A DNA stretch of 64,000 nucleotides. Origin: Isoptericola halotolerans (GTDB taxonomy: Bacteria; Actinomycetota; Actinomycetes; Actinomycetales; Cellulomonadaceae). The position numbers and the translations under genes are program-made. The notes under the pieces were generated by a model. That model was not told the DNA's origin. It did not search any database and saw nothing but the letters and a program-made list of their open reading frames with translations. Positions 17,578-27,083 of this stretch are shown here, piece by piece; positions within the stretch are counted from its first letter, which is position 1, and each line of letters opens with the position of its first letter. The stretch spans positions 221,513 through 285,512 of the forward strand of contig NZ_PVTX01000004.1 in NCBI RefSeq assembly GCF_003003075.1. Direction: 5' to 3'.

Positions 17578-19161
17578 ATGGAGACGACGACCGCACTGCT
17601 GATCTCGCTCGGCACCCTCCTGGTGGGGGTGCTCGTCGGCTGGCTCTGGCACGCCCTGCGCGCGACCGGGCAGGACCGGTCCGGGGAGATGGAGGCCGTG
17701 CGCCTGCAGAGCGACCTCGCCGGCGCCCGGCGTGAGACCGCCGCCCTGCGCGACCAGCTCGAGCAGTCCGGCCAGGATCTCGAGCGGCGGCTGGCGGACG
17801 CCCGCGAGCAGCACGCCCGGGAGCTCGCAGCGGTCCGCGAGCAGGCGGACAAGCAGCTCGCCCAGGTCCGCCAGGACGCCGACCGCCAGGTCGCCGAGGT
17901 CAAGGGCGACCAGGAGCGCACGGCCCAGCAGTTCCGTTCGCTGGCCGGGGAGGTGCTGCAGTCCAGCAGCAAGCAGTTCCTCGACCTCGCCGAGCAGCGC
18001 CTCAAGCAGTCCGCGATGCGGGGCGACGAGACCCTCGCCAAGCGCGAGCAGGCGTTCGCCGCCCTCGTGGAGCCGATCGGCAAGAGCCTGGAGCAGGTGC
18101 GCCTCGAGGTCGCCGAGCAGGAGAAGAAGCGCATCGAGTTCGACTCGCGGCTCAGCGAGAACATGCGCAGCCTCGCCGAGGTCAACACCGAGCTGCGCAA
18201 GGGGACGAACGACCTCGTCACGGCGCTGCGGTCCTCTCAGGAGCGGGGCGCGTGGGGCGAGCTGCAGCTCCAGCGGGTCGTCGAGGCCGCGGGGATGATC
18301 GAGCAGGTCGACTTCGACGTCCAGGTCCAGGCCACCAACGACGACGGCGAGACGCTGCGGCCCGACATGGTGATCAACCTCGCCGGCGGCAAGAACATCG
18401 TGGTCGACTCCAAGGTTGCGTTCCTCGGCTACCTCGAGGCGCAGCAGGCCGACGACCCGAGAGTGCGCGAGGAGCGCATGGCGGCCCACGTGCGGCACGT
18501 GCGCAAGCACGTCGACGACCTGGCCTCCAAGAGGTACTGGGACCTGTTCGACCAGGCGCCCGAGTTCGTCGTGATGTTCGTGCCCGCCGAGGCCTTCCTG
18601 TCCGCGGCCCTGGAGCGCGACCCGGCCCTGATGGAGGAGGCGGCACGCAAGAACGTCATCCTGGCCAGCCCGGCCACGCTGCTGGCCCTGCTGCGGACCG
18701 TCGCCTACTCCTGGCGGCAGCAGGCGCTGGCGGACAACGCCCAGCGGGTGCTGAAGGTGGGCAAGGAGCTCCACTCCCGGCTCGTCACGATGACCGGCCA
18801 CGTGACGAAGATGGGCCGCTCGCTCGAGGCGTCGACGAAGGCCTACAACTCGATGGTCGGCTCGCTGGAGCGCAACGTGCTCACCTCGGCGCGTCGGATG
18901 GTCGAGCTCGACGTGGTCGACGCGCGGGACGAGATCTCGGAGGTGCGCGGCCTGGAGGAGACGCCGCGGCCCATCACCAAGCCGGAGCTGCTGGCCGCGG
19001 AGGAGGGTGGCGTCGTCGCGATCGACTCGGTGAGCGCGGACTCCGCCCTCGAGGCCCTGGTGGAGGCCGACCGCCGGGCCCTGGAGCGGGCGGCCGCCCG
19101 CCGGGCCGACGAGGAGGCTGCGGCGCGCTCGGCGGACGACTCCGACGCCGCGGCGGGGTGA
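17578..19161 (+). CDS. rmuC: DNA recombination protein RmuC
   Basis: A 527-residue protein with an N-terminal membrane anchor (about 5-25), a long coiled coil (about 35-210, Gln/Glu/Arg-rich heptads) and the RmuC nuclease-like core (about 215-440), including GAWGELQLQRVVEAAGM and the VDSKVAFLGYLEA segment with its conserved D-S-K. RmuC limits inversions at short repeats and is related to PD-(D/E)XK nucleases. The C-terminus is Ala/Asp-rich. It starts with ATG at 17578-17580, divergent from the ABC exporter. Confidence 0.93.
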   Translation: METTTALLISLGTLLVGVLVGWLWHALRATGQDRSGEMEAVRLQSDLAGARRETAALRDQLEQSGQDLERRLADAREQHARELAAVREQADKQLAQVRQDADRQVAEVKGDQERTAQQFRSLAGEVLQSSSKQFLDLAEQRLKQSAMRGDETLAKREQAFAALVEPIGKSLEQVRLEVAEQEKKRIEFDSRLSENMRSLAEVNTELRKGTNDLVTALRSSQERGAWGELQLQRVVEAAGMIEQVDFDVQVQATNDDGETLRPDMVINLAGGKNIVVDSKVAFLGYLEAQQADDPRVREERMAAHVRHVRKHVDDLASKRYWDLFDQAPEFVVMFVPAEAFLSAALERDPALMEEAARKNVILASPATLLALLRTVAYSWRQQALADNAQRVLKVGKELHSRLVTMTGHVTKMGRSLEASTKAYNSMVGSLERNVLTSARRMVELDVVDARDEISEVRGLEETPRPITKPELLAAEEGGVVAIDSVSADSALEALVEADRRALERAAARRADEEAAARSADDSDAAAG

Positions 19162-19203
19162 CGCCTCCGCTTCCCAGTACCCTCGCGTCCGTGGAGCAAG
19201 TTC

Positions 19204-20979
19204 GTGAGCGTTGATGCCTGGGTGACGCTGGCCGTGGTGGCGGGGGTGCTGGCGCTGCTCGTGCGCGGCCGCATCGCTCCCTCGTTGGTGCTGCTGGGCG
19301 GTGCCGTCGCCGTGCTGGTCCTCGGGGTGGTCACACCGGAGGAGGCGTTCTCCGGCTTCTCCAACCCGGCCCCCGTGACGGTGGCCGCCCTCTTCGTCCT
19401 GGCGGCCGCGGTGGAGAAGACCGGCGCCCTCACGCCGGTGATGCAGCGGACGCTGGGTGACGGCGGCACGTACCGCCGCCCGCTGCTGCGCAGCCTGCCG
19501 CCGACGATGGCCGCCTCCGCGTTCCTCAACAACACGCCCGTCGTCGCGATGCTGGTCATGCAGGTGTCCGCGTGGGCCGAGCGGCGTGACATCGCGCCGT
19601 CGAAGTTCCTCATGCCGATCTCGTTCGCGGCGATCATGGGCGGGCTGCTGACCGTCATCGGCACCTCGACGACGCTGGTCGTCTCGAGCCAGATGACGAC
19701 GTTCGGCCTCGACCAGCTCGGCTTCTTCGAGATCTCCCGGATCGGTCTGCCCATCGCGCTGGTCGGCCTCGTGCTGCTGGTGGTCATGGCGCCGATCGCC
19801 CTGCCGGACCGGAGATCGGCCCGCGCCGAGGTCGAGGAGGAGGGCCGGCGCTTCTCCTTCGAGATGCAGGTGGTCCCCGGCGGCCCGCTGGACGGCAGGT
19901 CCGTCGAGCGGGCGCGGCTGCGGCGTCTCGAAGGGCTGTTCCTCGCCTCCGTGGACCGCGGCGACACCGTGATCGCGCCCGTGCGCCCCGAGACCGTCCT
20001 GCGCGGCGGCAACCGGCTGCACTTCGTCGGGCCCGCGCACCGGGTGGTCGACCTCCAGGACACCCCGGGCCTGCGGTCCACCGAGCTGGAGCACGTCCTG
20101 GACCTCGAGGAGCCGGCCGTCCGGTACTTCGAGGCCGTCGTGGGTCAGCGGTCGCCGCTCGTCGGCAAGACCCTGAAGGACGTCGGGTTCCGGTCCACGT
20201 ACCAGGCCGCCGTGCTCGCGATCCACCGGTCCGGCCAGCTCGTCGCCAACCGGCTCGGCACCGAACGGATCCGCCTCGGTGACACCCTGATCATCGTCAG
20301 CGACCCCGGGTTCCGCGACCGATGGCGCGACCGGCCCGACTTCCTGCTCGTCGCGGAGCTCGACGGGAGCCCTCCGGTCGCGACGTCGCGCGCCTGGATC
20401 CCGGTGGCGCTGCTGGCGGCCGTGGTCGTCCTCGCCGCCACCGGGCTCGTGCCGATCCTCAACGGGGCCCTGGTCGCGGCCGCCGTGCTCCTCGCCAGCA
20501 AGGTCCTGACCGTGTCCGAGGCGCGGCGGGCGATCGACTTCGACGTGATCCTCGTCATCGCCTCGGCGTTCGGCCTGGCGGCGGCCATGGAGAGCTCGGG
20601 CCTGGCCGAGGCGATCGCGGGCGGGCTCGTGCAGGTGGCCGGCACGCTGGGTCCCTACGGCGTCCTGCTCGGGCTCGTGCTCGCCACGATCGTGCTCACC
20701 GAGCTCATCACGAACAACGCCGCGGCCCTCCTGATGCTCCCGATCGCGCTCAACGCCGCCGCCGCGGGCGGGGTCGACCCCCGGGGTGCGGCGATCGCCG
20801 TGGCGGTCGCCGCCTCGGCGTCGTTCCTGTCGCCCATCGGCTACCAGACCAACATGATGGTGTACGGCCCGGGCGGCTACCGGTTCACGGACTACGCCCG
20901 CCTCGGCTGGATGCTGACCACGCTCGTCATCCTCGCGACCGTGATCCTGGTGCCCGTGTTCTGGCCGCCCGCCGGGTGA
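19204..20979 (+). CDS. SLC13/DASS-type transporter with two RCK-C (TrkA-C) domains
   Basis: A 591-residue membrane protein: helices at about 1-60 and 65-205, then two cytoplasmic TrkA-C domains (about 215-285 and 305-375), then the second membrane half (about 400-591). The conserved SNPAPVTVAALFVLAAAV, LNNTPVVAML and the repeated GTSTT and ELITNNAAALLMLP segments mark the CitT/DASS pore. Family members carry sulfate, dicarboxylates or citrate with Na+; the RCK-C inserts imply ligand gating. The GTG start is preceded by GGAGCAAG. The stop lies 3 bp from the convergent ispH stop. Confidence 0.88.
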   Translation: MSVDAWVTLAVVAGVLALLVRGRIAPSLVLLGGAVAVLVLGVVTPEEAFSGFSNPAPVTVAALFVLAAAVEKTGALTPVMQRTLGDGGTYRRPLLRSLPPTMAASAFLNNTPVVAMLVMQVSAWAERRDIAPSKFLMPISFAAIMGGLLTVIGTSTTLVVSSQMTTFGLDQLGFFEISRIGLPIALVGLVLLVVMAPIALPDRRSARAEVEEEGRRFSFEMQVVPGGPLDGRSVERARLRRLEGLFLASVDRGDTVIAPVRPETVLRGGNRLHFVGPAHRVVDLQDTPGLRSTELEHVLDLEEPAVRYFEAVVGQRSPLVGKTLKDVGFRSTYQAAVLAIHRSGQLVANRLGTERIRLGDTLIIVSDPGFRDRWRDRPDFLLVAELDGSPPVATSRAWIPVALLAAVVVLAATGLVPILNGALVAAAVLLASKVLTVSEARRAIDFDVILVIASAFGLAAAMESSGLAEAIAGGLVQVAGTLGPYGVLLGLVLATIVLTELITNNAAALLMLPIALNAAAAGGVDPRGAAIAVAVAASASFLSPIGYQTNMMVYGPGGYRFTDYARLGWMLTTLVILATVILVPVFWPPAG

Positions 20980-20982
20980 CGC

Positions 20983-22020
20983 TCAGACCGGCTGGATCGG
21001 CAGCTCGCGCCGCTTCGGACGCGGGCGGTCGTCCTGCCCGCCGGACTCCTTGAGCCCGGCGCGCAGCTCGCGGGGCAGCGAGAACATGAGGTCCTCCGTC
21101 GCGGTGCGGACCTCCTCCACGGCGCCGTACCCGCGGTCGGCGAGCATCCGCAGGACGTCGTCGACCAGGATCTCCGGCACCGAGGCGCCGGAGGTCACCC
21201 CGACCGTCGTGACGCCGTCGAACCAGGCGTCGTCGATCTCGGTCGCACGGTCGACGCGGTAGGACGAGCGCGCACCGGCCTGCAGGGCGACCTCGACGAG
21301 CCGGACCGAGTTCGAGGAGTTCGCCGAGCCGACCACGATGACGAGGTCGCACTCGGGGGCGAGCTTCTTCACCGCGACCTGGCGGTTCTGCGTGGCGTAG
21401 CAGATGTCGTCGCTGGGCGGGTCCTGCATCTCGGGGAACTTCTCGCGCAGCCGGCGCACCGTCTCCATCGTCTCGTCGACGGACAGCGTGGTCTGCGAGA
21501 TCCAGACGACCTTGTCGGGGTCGCGCACCACGACCTTGTCGACCTCGTCGGGAGAGTTGACGACCTGCACGTGGTCCGGCGCCTCGCCGGCGGTGCCCTC
21601 GACCTCCTCGTGCCCGTCGTGGCCGATGAGCAGGATGTCGTAGTCGTCCTTGGCGAAGCGCACGGCTTCCTTGTGCACCTTGGTCACGAGGGGACAGGTC
21701 GCGTCGATCGTCTCCAGGCTGCGGGCCGCCGCCGACTCGCGGACGGCCGGCGAGACCCCGTGGGCCGAGAAGACGAGCCGGGCGCCCTCGGGCACCTCGT
21801 CGGTCTCCTCGACGAAGATCGCGCCGCGCTCGCGCAGCGTGTCGACGACGTGCTTGTTGTGCACGATCTCCTTGCGCACGTAGACGGGCGCGCCGTAGGC
21901 GTCGAGCGCCTTCTCCACCGCGACCACGGCGCGGTCGACGCCGGCGCAGTAGCCACGGGGCGCAGCGAGCAGCACGCGCTTGGTGGTGGTGGGTGCGGGG
22001 GCCGGAGCAGTCGTCGTCAC
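20983..22020 (-). CDS. ispH: 4-hydroxy-3-methylbut-2-enyl diphosphate reductase (IspH)
   Basis: The last enzyme of the methylerythritol phosphate pathway, an iron-sulfur protein making IPP and DMAPP. The three cluster cysteines are in [19 protein letters not shown] and [11 protein letters not shown]; the conserved [10 protein letters not shown] and [10 protein letters not shown] substrate-binding segments are present. At 345 residues it is of normal size. It starts with GTG at 22018-22020. Confidence 0.97.
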   Translation of the reverse strand: MTTTAPAPAPTTTKRVLLAAPRGYCAGVDRAVVAVEKALDAYGAPVYVRKEIVHNKHVVDTLRERGAIFVEETDEVPEGARLVFSAHGVSPAVRESAAARSLETIDATCPLVTKVHKEAVRFAKDDYDILLIGHDGHEEVEGTAGEAPDHVQVVNSPDEVDKVVVRDPDKVVWISQTTLSVDETMETVRRLREKFPEMQDPPSDDICYATQNRQVAVKKLAPECDLVIVVGSANSSNSVRLVEVALQAGARSSYRVDRATEIDDAWFDGVTTVGVTSGASVPEILVDDVLRMLADRGYGAVEEVRTATEDLMFSLPRELRAGLKESGGQDDRPRPKRRELPIQPV

Positions 22021-22117
22021 CCGACCAGTCTAGGAGGCCGGGTGTGGAGAGGCTGTGACGGCCGTCGCAGCGTCGACCGCAGGTCGGCTGTGGGTGGCGT
22101 GCGGCATCCTGGGTCGC

Positions 22118-23404
22118 GTGACCGACGCCAGCCCCGGACCCGACTCCCCCCAGCCGCTGCCCGAGCGCGCCGCGGAGACCACCGCCGAGCGCCCGTGGCC
22201 CGTCCGCCTGCTGTCGACCAAGATCCGCGACTACGTCGCCCGGATGTCCTCGGTGTGGGTCGAGGGCCAGGTCGTCGAGCACACCTACCGCCGCACCTCG
22301 GGGATGCAGTTCGTCACCCTGCGCGACACGGACGTCGAGGCCTCGCTGCCGGTCAACATGCTGACCCGCGCCTACGACGGCCTGGACCGCAAGCCCGACG
22401 TCGGCGACCACGTCGTGGTGCAGGCCAAGCCGGAGTTCTGGGTCAAGACCGGCCGGATGTCGCTGCGCGCCACCGCCATCCGGCAGGTGGGGGTCGGGGA
22501 GCTGCTCGCGCGCATCGAGCAGCTGCGCAAGGTGCTCGCGGCGGAGGGTCTCTTCGACGCCGACCGCAAGCGCCCGCTGCCGTTCCTGCCCGCCGTCGTC
22601 GGGCTCGTCTGCGGCCGGGAGTCCAAGGCGGAGCACGACGTCGTGGTCAACGCCCGGGCACGGTGGCCCCAGGTGCGCTTCGAGATCCGGGAGGTGGCGG
22701 TCCAGGGTGTCAACGCGGTGCGCGAGGTGTGCGAGGCGGTCACCGAGCTGGACGCCCGGCCCGAGGTCGACGTGATCGTGGTCGCGCGCGGCGGCGGTTC
22801 GGTCGAGGACCTGCTGCCCTTCAGCAACGAGACGCTCGTGCGGGCCGTCGCCGCCTGCACCACTCCCCTGGTCAGCGCGATCGGGCACGAGACCGACACG
22901 CCGCTGGTCGAGCTCGTCGCGGACTACCGCGCGAGCACGCCGACCGACGCCGCCAAGCGGATCGTGCCGGACGTCTCCGAGGAGCGGCAGCGCGTGACCC
23001 AGGCCCGCCAGCGGATCCGCGGAGCCGTGACGGCACTGCTGGCGCGCGAGCAGCACGGGCTCGACTCCGTGCGGTCGCGCCCCGTGCTCGCCCGGCCCCT
23101 GAGCATGGTCCAGGCCCGGGAGACGGAGGTCGCCCAGCACCTGCGTCACGCCCGGCACTGCCTGGACGCCGCCCTGCTCAAGGGCGCCGGGGAGATCGGT
23201 CGCCTCGCGGGTCAGGTGCGGGCGCTGTCGCCCGCCTCGACGCTCGACCGTGGCTACGCCGTCGTGCAGCGTGGCGACGGCGCGGTGGTCCGGGACGCCG
23301 CGGAGGTCACCGCGGGTGACCCGGTGCACGTGCGGCTCTCCGCCGGCGCCCTCGACGCGACGGTCACGTCCGTCACGGCCGGCACTGCTGGAACTGCCCC
23401 CTGA
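22118..23404 (+). CDS. xseA: Exodeoxyribonuclease VII large subunit
   Basis: A 428-residue protein with an N-terminal OB fold (about 30-130) and the catalytic segment with RGGGSVEDLLPFSNE, ETDTPLVELVADYRASTPTDAA and a coiled-coil C-terminus. With XseB it degrades single-stranded DNA into oligonucleotides. The GTG at 22118-22120 is preferred over an in-frame ATG 63 bp upstream, whose extra residues do not resemble the family. Its partner xseB is 1.8 kb away, separated by an oppositely oriented gene. Confidence 0.95.
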   Translation: MTDASPGPDSPQPLPERAAETTAERPWPVRLLSTKIRDYVARMSSVWVEGQVVEHTYRRTSGMQFVTLRDTDVEASLPVNMLTRAYDGLDRKPDVGDHVVVQAKPEFWVKTGRMSLRATAIRQVGVGELLARIEQLRKVLAAEGLFDADRKRPLPFLPAVVGLVCGRESKAEHDVVVNARARWPQVRFEIREVAVQGVNAVREVCEAVTELDARPEVDVIVVARGGGSVEDLLPFSNETLVRAVAACTTPLVSAIGHETDTPLVELVADYRASTPTDAAKRIVPDVSEERQRVTQARQRIRGAVTALLAREQHGLDSVRSRPVLARPLSMVQARETEVAQHLRHARHCLDAALLKGAGEIGRLAGQVRALSPASTLDRGYAVVQRGDGAVVRDAAEVTAGDPVHVRLSAGALDATVTSVTAGTAGTAP

Positions 23405-23411
23405 GGTCCGG

Positions 23412-25043
23412 TCAGCGGGCGCGGGCCACGCGGCCCTCGTCCCAGACGGGCTCCGCGGACTCCCGCACCGTGCCGTCCTGACCGAACACGAGGAACCGGT
23501 CGAAGCCGCGGGCGAACCACCGGTCGTGGGTCACCGCGAGCACCGTGCCGTCGAACGCCTCGAGGCCCTCCTGCAGCGCCTCGGCGCTCTCGAGGTCGAG
23601 GTTGTCGGTGGGCTCGTCGAGCAGCAGCGCGGTGCACCCGGCGAGCTCGAGCAGCAGGATCTGGAACCGGGCCTGCTGCCCGCCGGAGAGCCGGTCGAAG
23701 GGCCGCTCGGCCGCCGTCGTGAGCTCGTACCGGCGCAGCGCCGCCATCGCCTTGCCGCGGTCCTGCGCATGGTCCTCCCAGAGGATGTCGCGCAGCGTGC
23801 GGCCCGCCAGCTCCGGGTGCGCGTGGGTCTGGGCGAAGTGGCCCGGCACCACGCGTGCCCCGAGGCGCGCGGACCCGGTGTGCGCCACGTCGCCGCCCGC
23901 GAGCAGGCGCAGGAAGTGCGACTTGCCCGACCCGTTGGAGCCGAGGACGGCGACCCGCTCGCCGTAGAAGACCTCGAGGTCGAACGGCTCCATGAGCCCG
24001 ACGAGCTCCAGCTCCTCGCACATGACCGCCCGCGTGCCCGTGCGCCCGCCCCGCAGCCGCATGCGGATGTCCTGCTCGCGCGGCGGCTCGGGCGGCGGGC
24101 CGGCCTCCTCGAACTTGCGCAGACGCGTCTGCGCCGCGCGGTAGCGCGACGCCATGTCCGGGCTGTTCGCCGCCTGCTGGCGCAGGGTCAGCACGAGCTT
24201 CTTGAGCTGCGCGTGCTTCTCGTCCCAGCGCCGGCGCAGCTCCTCGAAGCGCGCGAACCGCTCGCGGCGGGCCGTGTGGAAGGTCTCGAAGCCGGCCCCG
24301 TGCACCCACGCGTCCGATCCCGCCGGCCCGGGCTCCAGCGCGACGATCCGGTCCGCCGCGCGCGCGAGCAGCTCGCGGTCGTGGGACACGAACAGCACCG
24401 TCTTGCGGGTGGCGCGGAGCTGCTCCTCCAGCCACCGCTTGCCCGGCACGTCGAGGTAGTTGTCGGGCTCGTCCAGGAGCAGCACCTCGTCGGGCCCGCG
24501 CAGCAGCGCCTCGAGCACCAGCCGCTTCTGCTCGCCGCCCGAGAGCGTCCGCACCTCCCGCCACTGGGCGCGCTCGAACTCGACGCCGAGCGCCGCCGTC
24601 GTGCACACGTCCCAGAGCGTCTCGGCCTCGTAGCCCTGCACCTCCGCCCAGTCGGCGAGCGCCTGGGCGTAGCGCATCTGGGCCGGGACCCCGTCGACGC
24701 CGGCGTCCAGCTCCATCACCTCCTGCTCCGCCTCCTCGACGGCGCGGGCGGCGTCGCGGACCCGCGGCGGCGCGACGCCGGCGAGGAGCTGCCGCACGGT
24801 GGTGCCGTCGCGCACGGATCCCACGAACTGCGGCATGATCCCCAGCCCGCCGCTCACCGTCACGGCGCCGGCGTCCGGCAGGAGATCCCCGGTGATCAGC
24901 CGCAGCAGCGTCGTCTTGCCCGCACCGTTCGGGCCGACGAGCGCGGTCGCGCTGCCCTCCCCGACGCGGAAGGAGACGTCGTCGAGCAGCGCGCGCCCGT
25001 CCGGCAGCACGTACTCCACGTGCGCGACCTCAAGATGACCCAT
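23412..25043 (-). CDS. ABC-F family ATPase, 543 aa
   Basis: A soluble duplicated ABC ATPase without membrane segments. The first domain has GPNGAGKTT and LSGGEQKRL; the second has GSNGSGKSH and LSGGQQARF followed by LLLDEPTDNLDLESAEALQ. The linker (about 240-320) is Arg/Glu/Lys-rich. ABC-F proteins act on the ribosome (translation factors or ribosome-protection antibiotic resistance); which applies here cannot be told. The ATG at 25041-25043 starts MGHLEVAHVEYVL. It is convergent with xseA (7-bp gap) and divergent from xseB. Confidence 0.9.
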   Translation of the reverse strand: MGHLEVAHVEYVLPDGRALLDDVSFRVGEGSATALVGPNGAGKTTLLRLITGDLLPDAGAVTVSGGLGIMPQFVGSVRDGTTVRQLLAGVAPPRVRDAARAVEEAEQEVMELDAGVDGVPAQMRYAQALADWAEVQGYEAETLWDVCTTAALGVEFERAQWREVRTLSGGEQKRLVLEALLRGPDEVLLLDEPDNYLDVPGKRWLEEQLRATRKTVLFVSHDRELLARAADRIVALEPGPAGSDAWVHGAGFETFHTARRERFARFEELRRRWDEKHAQLKKLVLTLRQQAANSPDMASRYRAAQTRLRKFEEAGPPPEPPREQDIRMRLRGGRTGTRAVMCEELELVGLMEPFDLEVFYGERVAVLGSNGSGKSHFLRLLAGGDVAHTGSARLGARVVPGHFAQTHAHPELAGRTLRDILWEDHAQDRGKAMAALRRYELTTAAERPFDRLSGGQQARFQILLLELAGCTALLLDEPTDNLDLESAEALQEGLEAFDGTVLAVTHDRWFARGFDRFLVFGQDGTVRESAEPVWDEGRVARAR

Positions 25044-25221
25044 GGGCTGATGGTGCGCCGTCGGACGCACCGGGGGCAACGCGATAACGGCGCGTCGCTC
25101 GTTCCAGAGGCCTTGAGGGGCTCGGGGCTCGAGGGGCCTCGAGAGGCTCGGCGGGACGACGGAGCGTCCTGACGGACGGACGGACGGGCGCCGTGTCGGT
25201 GCGGTGCGGTTGACTGTCCCC

Positions 25222-25470
25222 GTGACCGACGCAGATCCCACCACGCAGGCCGGCGTCCCCGACGTCGGGACGCTCACGTACGAACAGGCGCGCGACGAGC
25301 TCGTTCAGGTCGTCGCGCGGCTCGAGGCCGGCGGCGAGCCGCTCGAGGCCTCCCTCGCCCTGTGGGAGCGCGGAGAGGCCCTCGCCGCCCGCTGCCAGGA
25401 GTGGCTCGACGGCGCTCGCGAGCGCCTGGCCGCCGCGCAGGCCACCACGAGCCCCGCCGAGGACGACTGA
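25222..25470 (+). CDS. xseB: Exodeoxyribonuclease VII small subunit
   Basis: An 82-residue acidic helical protein with the family core [36 protein letters not shown]. The start is taken at GTG 25222-25224; GTG codons slightly upstream are possible and no clear Shine-Dalgarno decides. Its stop overlaps the ATG of the PfkB kinase by one base (TGATG), so it leads a small operon. Confidence 0.92.
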   Translation: MTDADPTTQAGVPDVGTLTYEQARDELVQVVARLEAGGEPLEASLALWERGEALAARCQEWLDGARERLAAAQATTSPAEDD

Positions 25471-26393
25471 TGGCGCGGCACGTGCTCGCCGTGGGCGAGG
25501 CGCTGGTCGACGTGGTGCACCGCGCGGACGGGTCCAGCGCCGAGCACCCGGGAGGTTCCCTGGCCAACGTGGCCCTGACCCTGGGCCGGCTCGGCCGCGA
25601 CGCCCGTCTGGCGACGTGGCTCGGCCGCGACGACCGCGGGGACGCGGTGCGGGCCTGGCTGGCGGAGTCCTCGGTGACGACGACGGCGGGCAGCGACGGG
25701 GCGCCGCGGACCTCGGTCGCGCAGGCCACGCTCGACGCGGCCGGCTCGGCGACGTACGAGTTCGACCTCGAGTGGCGGGTGCCCGCCGGTGCCGGGGCCA
25801 CCGCCGAGACGCTGGCGGTCCACACGGGGTCGATCGCCGCGGTGCTCGAGCCGGGCGCCACCGGCGTGCGGCGCCTGGTCGAGTCCGCGCGCGCGACGTC
25901 GACGATCTCGTACGACCCCAACGCCCGCCCCGTGCTGATGGGCGAGCCCGCGGACGCCCGCGCCCACGTCGAGGCGCTGGTCCGGCTGGCCGACGTCGTG
26001 AAGGTCAGCGACGAGGACCTCGAGTGGCTGGCCGCGGGGACCGCCCCGCTGGACGTCGCGCGTGCGTGGGTGCACGATCTCGGCGCGGCCCTGGTGGTCG
26101 TGACGTTCGGTGGCGAGGGCGCGACGGCGGTGACGGCGGCGGGCGAGGTCCACGTCCCGTCCCGGTCCGTCCAGGTGGTCGACACGGTCGGCGCGGGCGA
26201 CTCGTTCATGGGTGCGCTGCTCGACGGCCTCTGGTCGGCCGACCTCCTGGGGGCCGACCGCCGCGAGGCGCTGCACGCCGTCGACCACCGCACCGTGGAG
26301 GAGCTGCTGGCACGCTGTGTCGCGGTCGCCGCGGTGACGGTCTCCCGGGCGGGCGCGAACCCGCCGTGGTCCTACGAGCTGGAGGATGCATGA
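25470..26393 (+). CDS. PfkB-family carbohydrate kinase
   Basis: A 307-residue ribokinase-superfamily sugar kinase. The N-terminal signature GGSLANVALTLGRLGRDA and the C-terminal DTVGAGDSFMGALLDGLW (catalytic Asp and anion hole) are both intact. The substrate is likely a fructose- or ribose-type sugar but is not fixed. It is coupled to xseB and to the carbonic anhydrase gene by one- to four-base overlaps. Confidence 0.92.
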   Translation: MARHVLAVGEALVDVVHRADGSSAEHPGGSLANVALTLGRLGRDARLATWLGRDDRGDAVRAWLAESSVTTTAGSDGAPRTSVAQATLDAAGSATYEFDLEWRVPAGAGATAETLAVHTGSIAAVLEPGATGVRRLVESARATSTISYDPNARPVLMGEPADARAHVEALVRLADVVKVSDEDLEWLAAGTAPLDVARAWVHDLGAALVVVTFGGEGATAVTAAGEVHVPSRSVQVVDTVGAGDSFMGALLDGLWSADLLGADRREALHAVDHRTVEELLARCVAVAAVTVSRAGANPPWSYELEDA

Positions 26394-27037
26394 CCCCGAA
26401 GGACGCCTGGGCCGCACTGCGGTCCGGCAACGAGCGCTTCGTCCGTGACGAGCCCGCCGAACGGTCCCAGATGTCGGTGCGCCGTGCCGAGCTGACGGCG
26501 GCGCAGCACCCGCACACGGTGGTGTTCGGGTGCTCGGACTCGCGGGTGGCCGCCGAGATCATCTTCGACCAGGGCCTCGGGGACGTCTTCGTCGTCCGCA
26601 CCGCGGGTCACGTGGTCGACACCACCGTGCTCGGCTCCATCGAGTACGGCGTCGAGGTGCTGGGCGCACCGCTCGTGGTGGTGCTGGGCCACGACTCGTG
26701 CGGAGCCGTCGGCGCCACGGCGCACACCCTGCGCACGGGCGAGCAGCCGCCCGGGTTCGTCCGGTCGGTGGTGGACAAGGTGATCCCGTCGATCGCGGAC
26801 CTCGCCGGAGCCTCCACGGACGACGACGAGGACGGCGCGTTCGCCGACCGGCTGCGCACGGCGCACGTGCGCCACACGGTCGAAGCGCTCCGCGGCTACT
26901 CGCGTGCCCTCGACGCGGCCGTGTCGGAGGGGCGTCTGGCCATCGTCGGGGTCGAGTACGACCTGGCCGAGGGCTCGGCCCGCCTGATCGAGGTGGCGGG
27001 CGACGTCGGCGAGGCGCCGCTGCCCCGAGCCGCGTGA
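26390..27037 (+). CDS. Beta-class carbonic anhydrase
   Basis: A 215-residue enzyme interconverting CO2 and bicarbonate. Zinc ligands Cys48, His101 and Cys104 and the Asp50-Arg52 dyad sit in GCSDSRV and [10 protein letters not shown]. An Asp/Glu-rich insertion near residue 145 is unremarkable. The ATG overlaps the kinase stop (ATGA), with GGAGG four bases upstream. It supplies bicarbonate for carboxylations. Confidence 0.95.
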   Translation: MTPKDAWAALRSGNERFVRDEPAERSQMSVRRAELTAAQHPHTVVFGCSDSRVAAEIIFDQGLGDVFVVRTAGHVVDTTVLGSIEYGVEVLGAPLVVVLGHDSCGAVGATAHTLRTGEQPPGFVRSVVDKVIPSIADLAGASTDDDEDGAFADRLRTAHVRHTVEALRGYSRALDAAVSEGRLAIVGVEYDLAEGSARLIEVAGDVGEAPLPRAA

Positions 27038-27083
27038 CACCTCTCACACGCTGACGGCGCCGCCGGTGCGGCACGATAGACGC

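Noticed and set aside
25044..25221. Short GGAC tandem repeats and dyads between ABC-F and xseB
   Set aside because: The tract is too short and compositionally biased to support a specific regulatory call.
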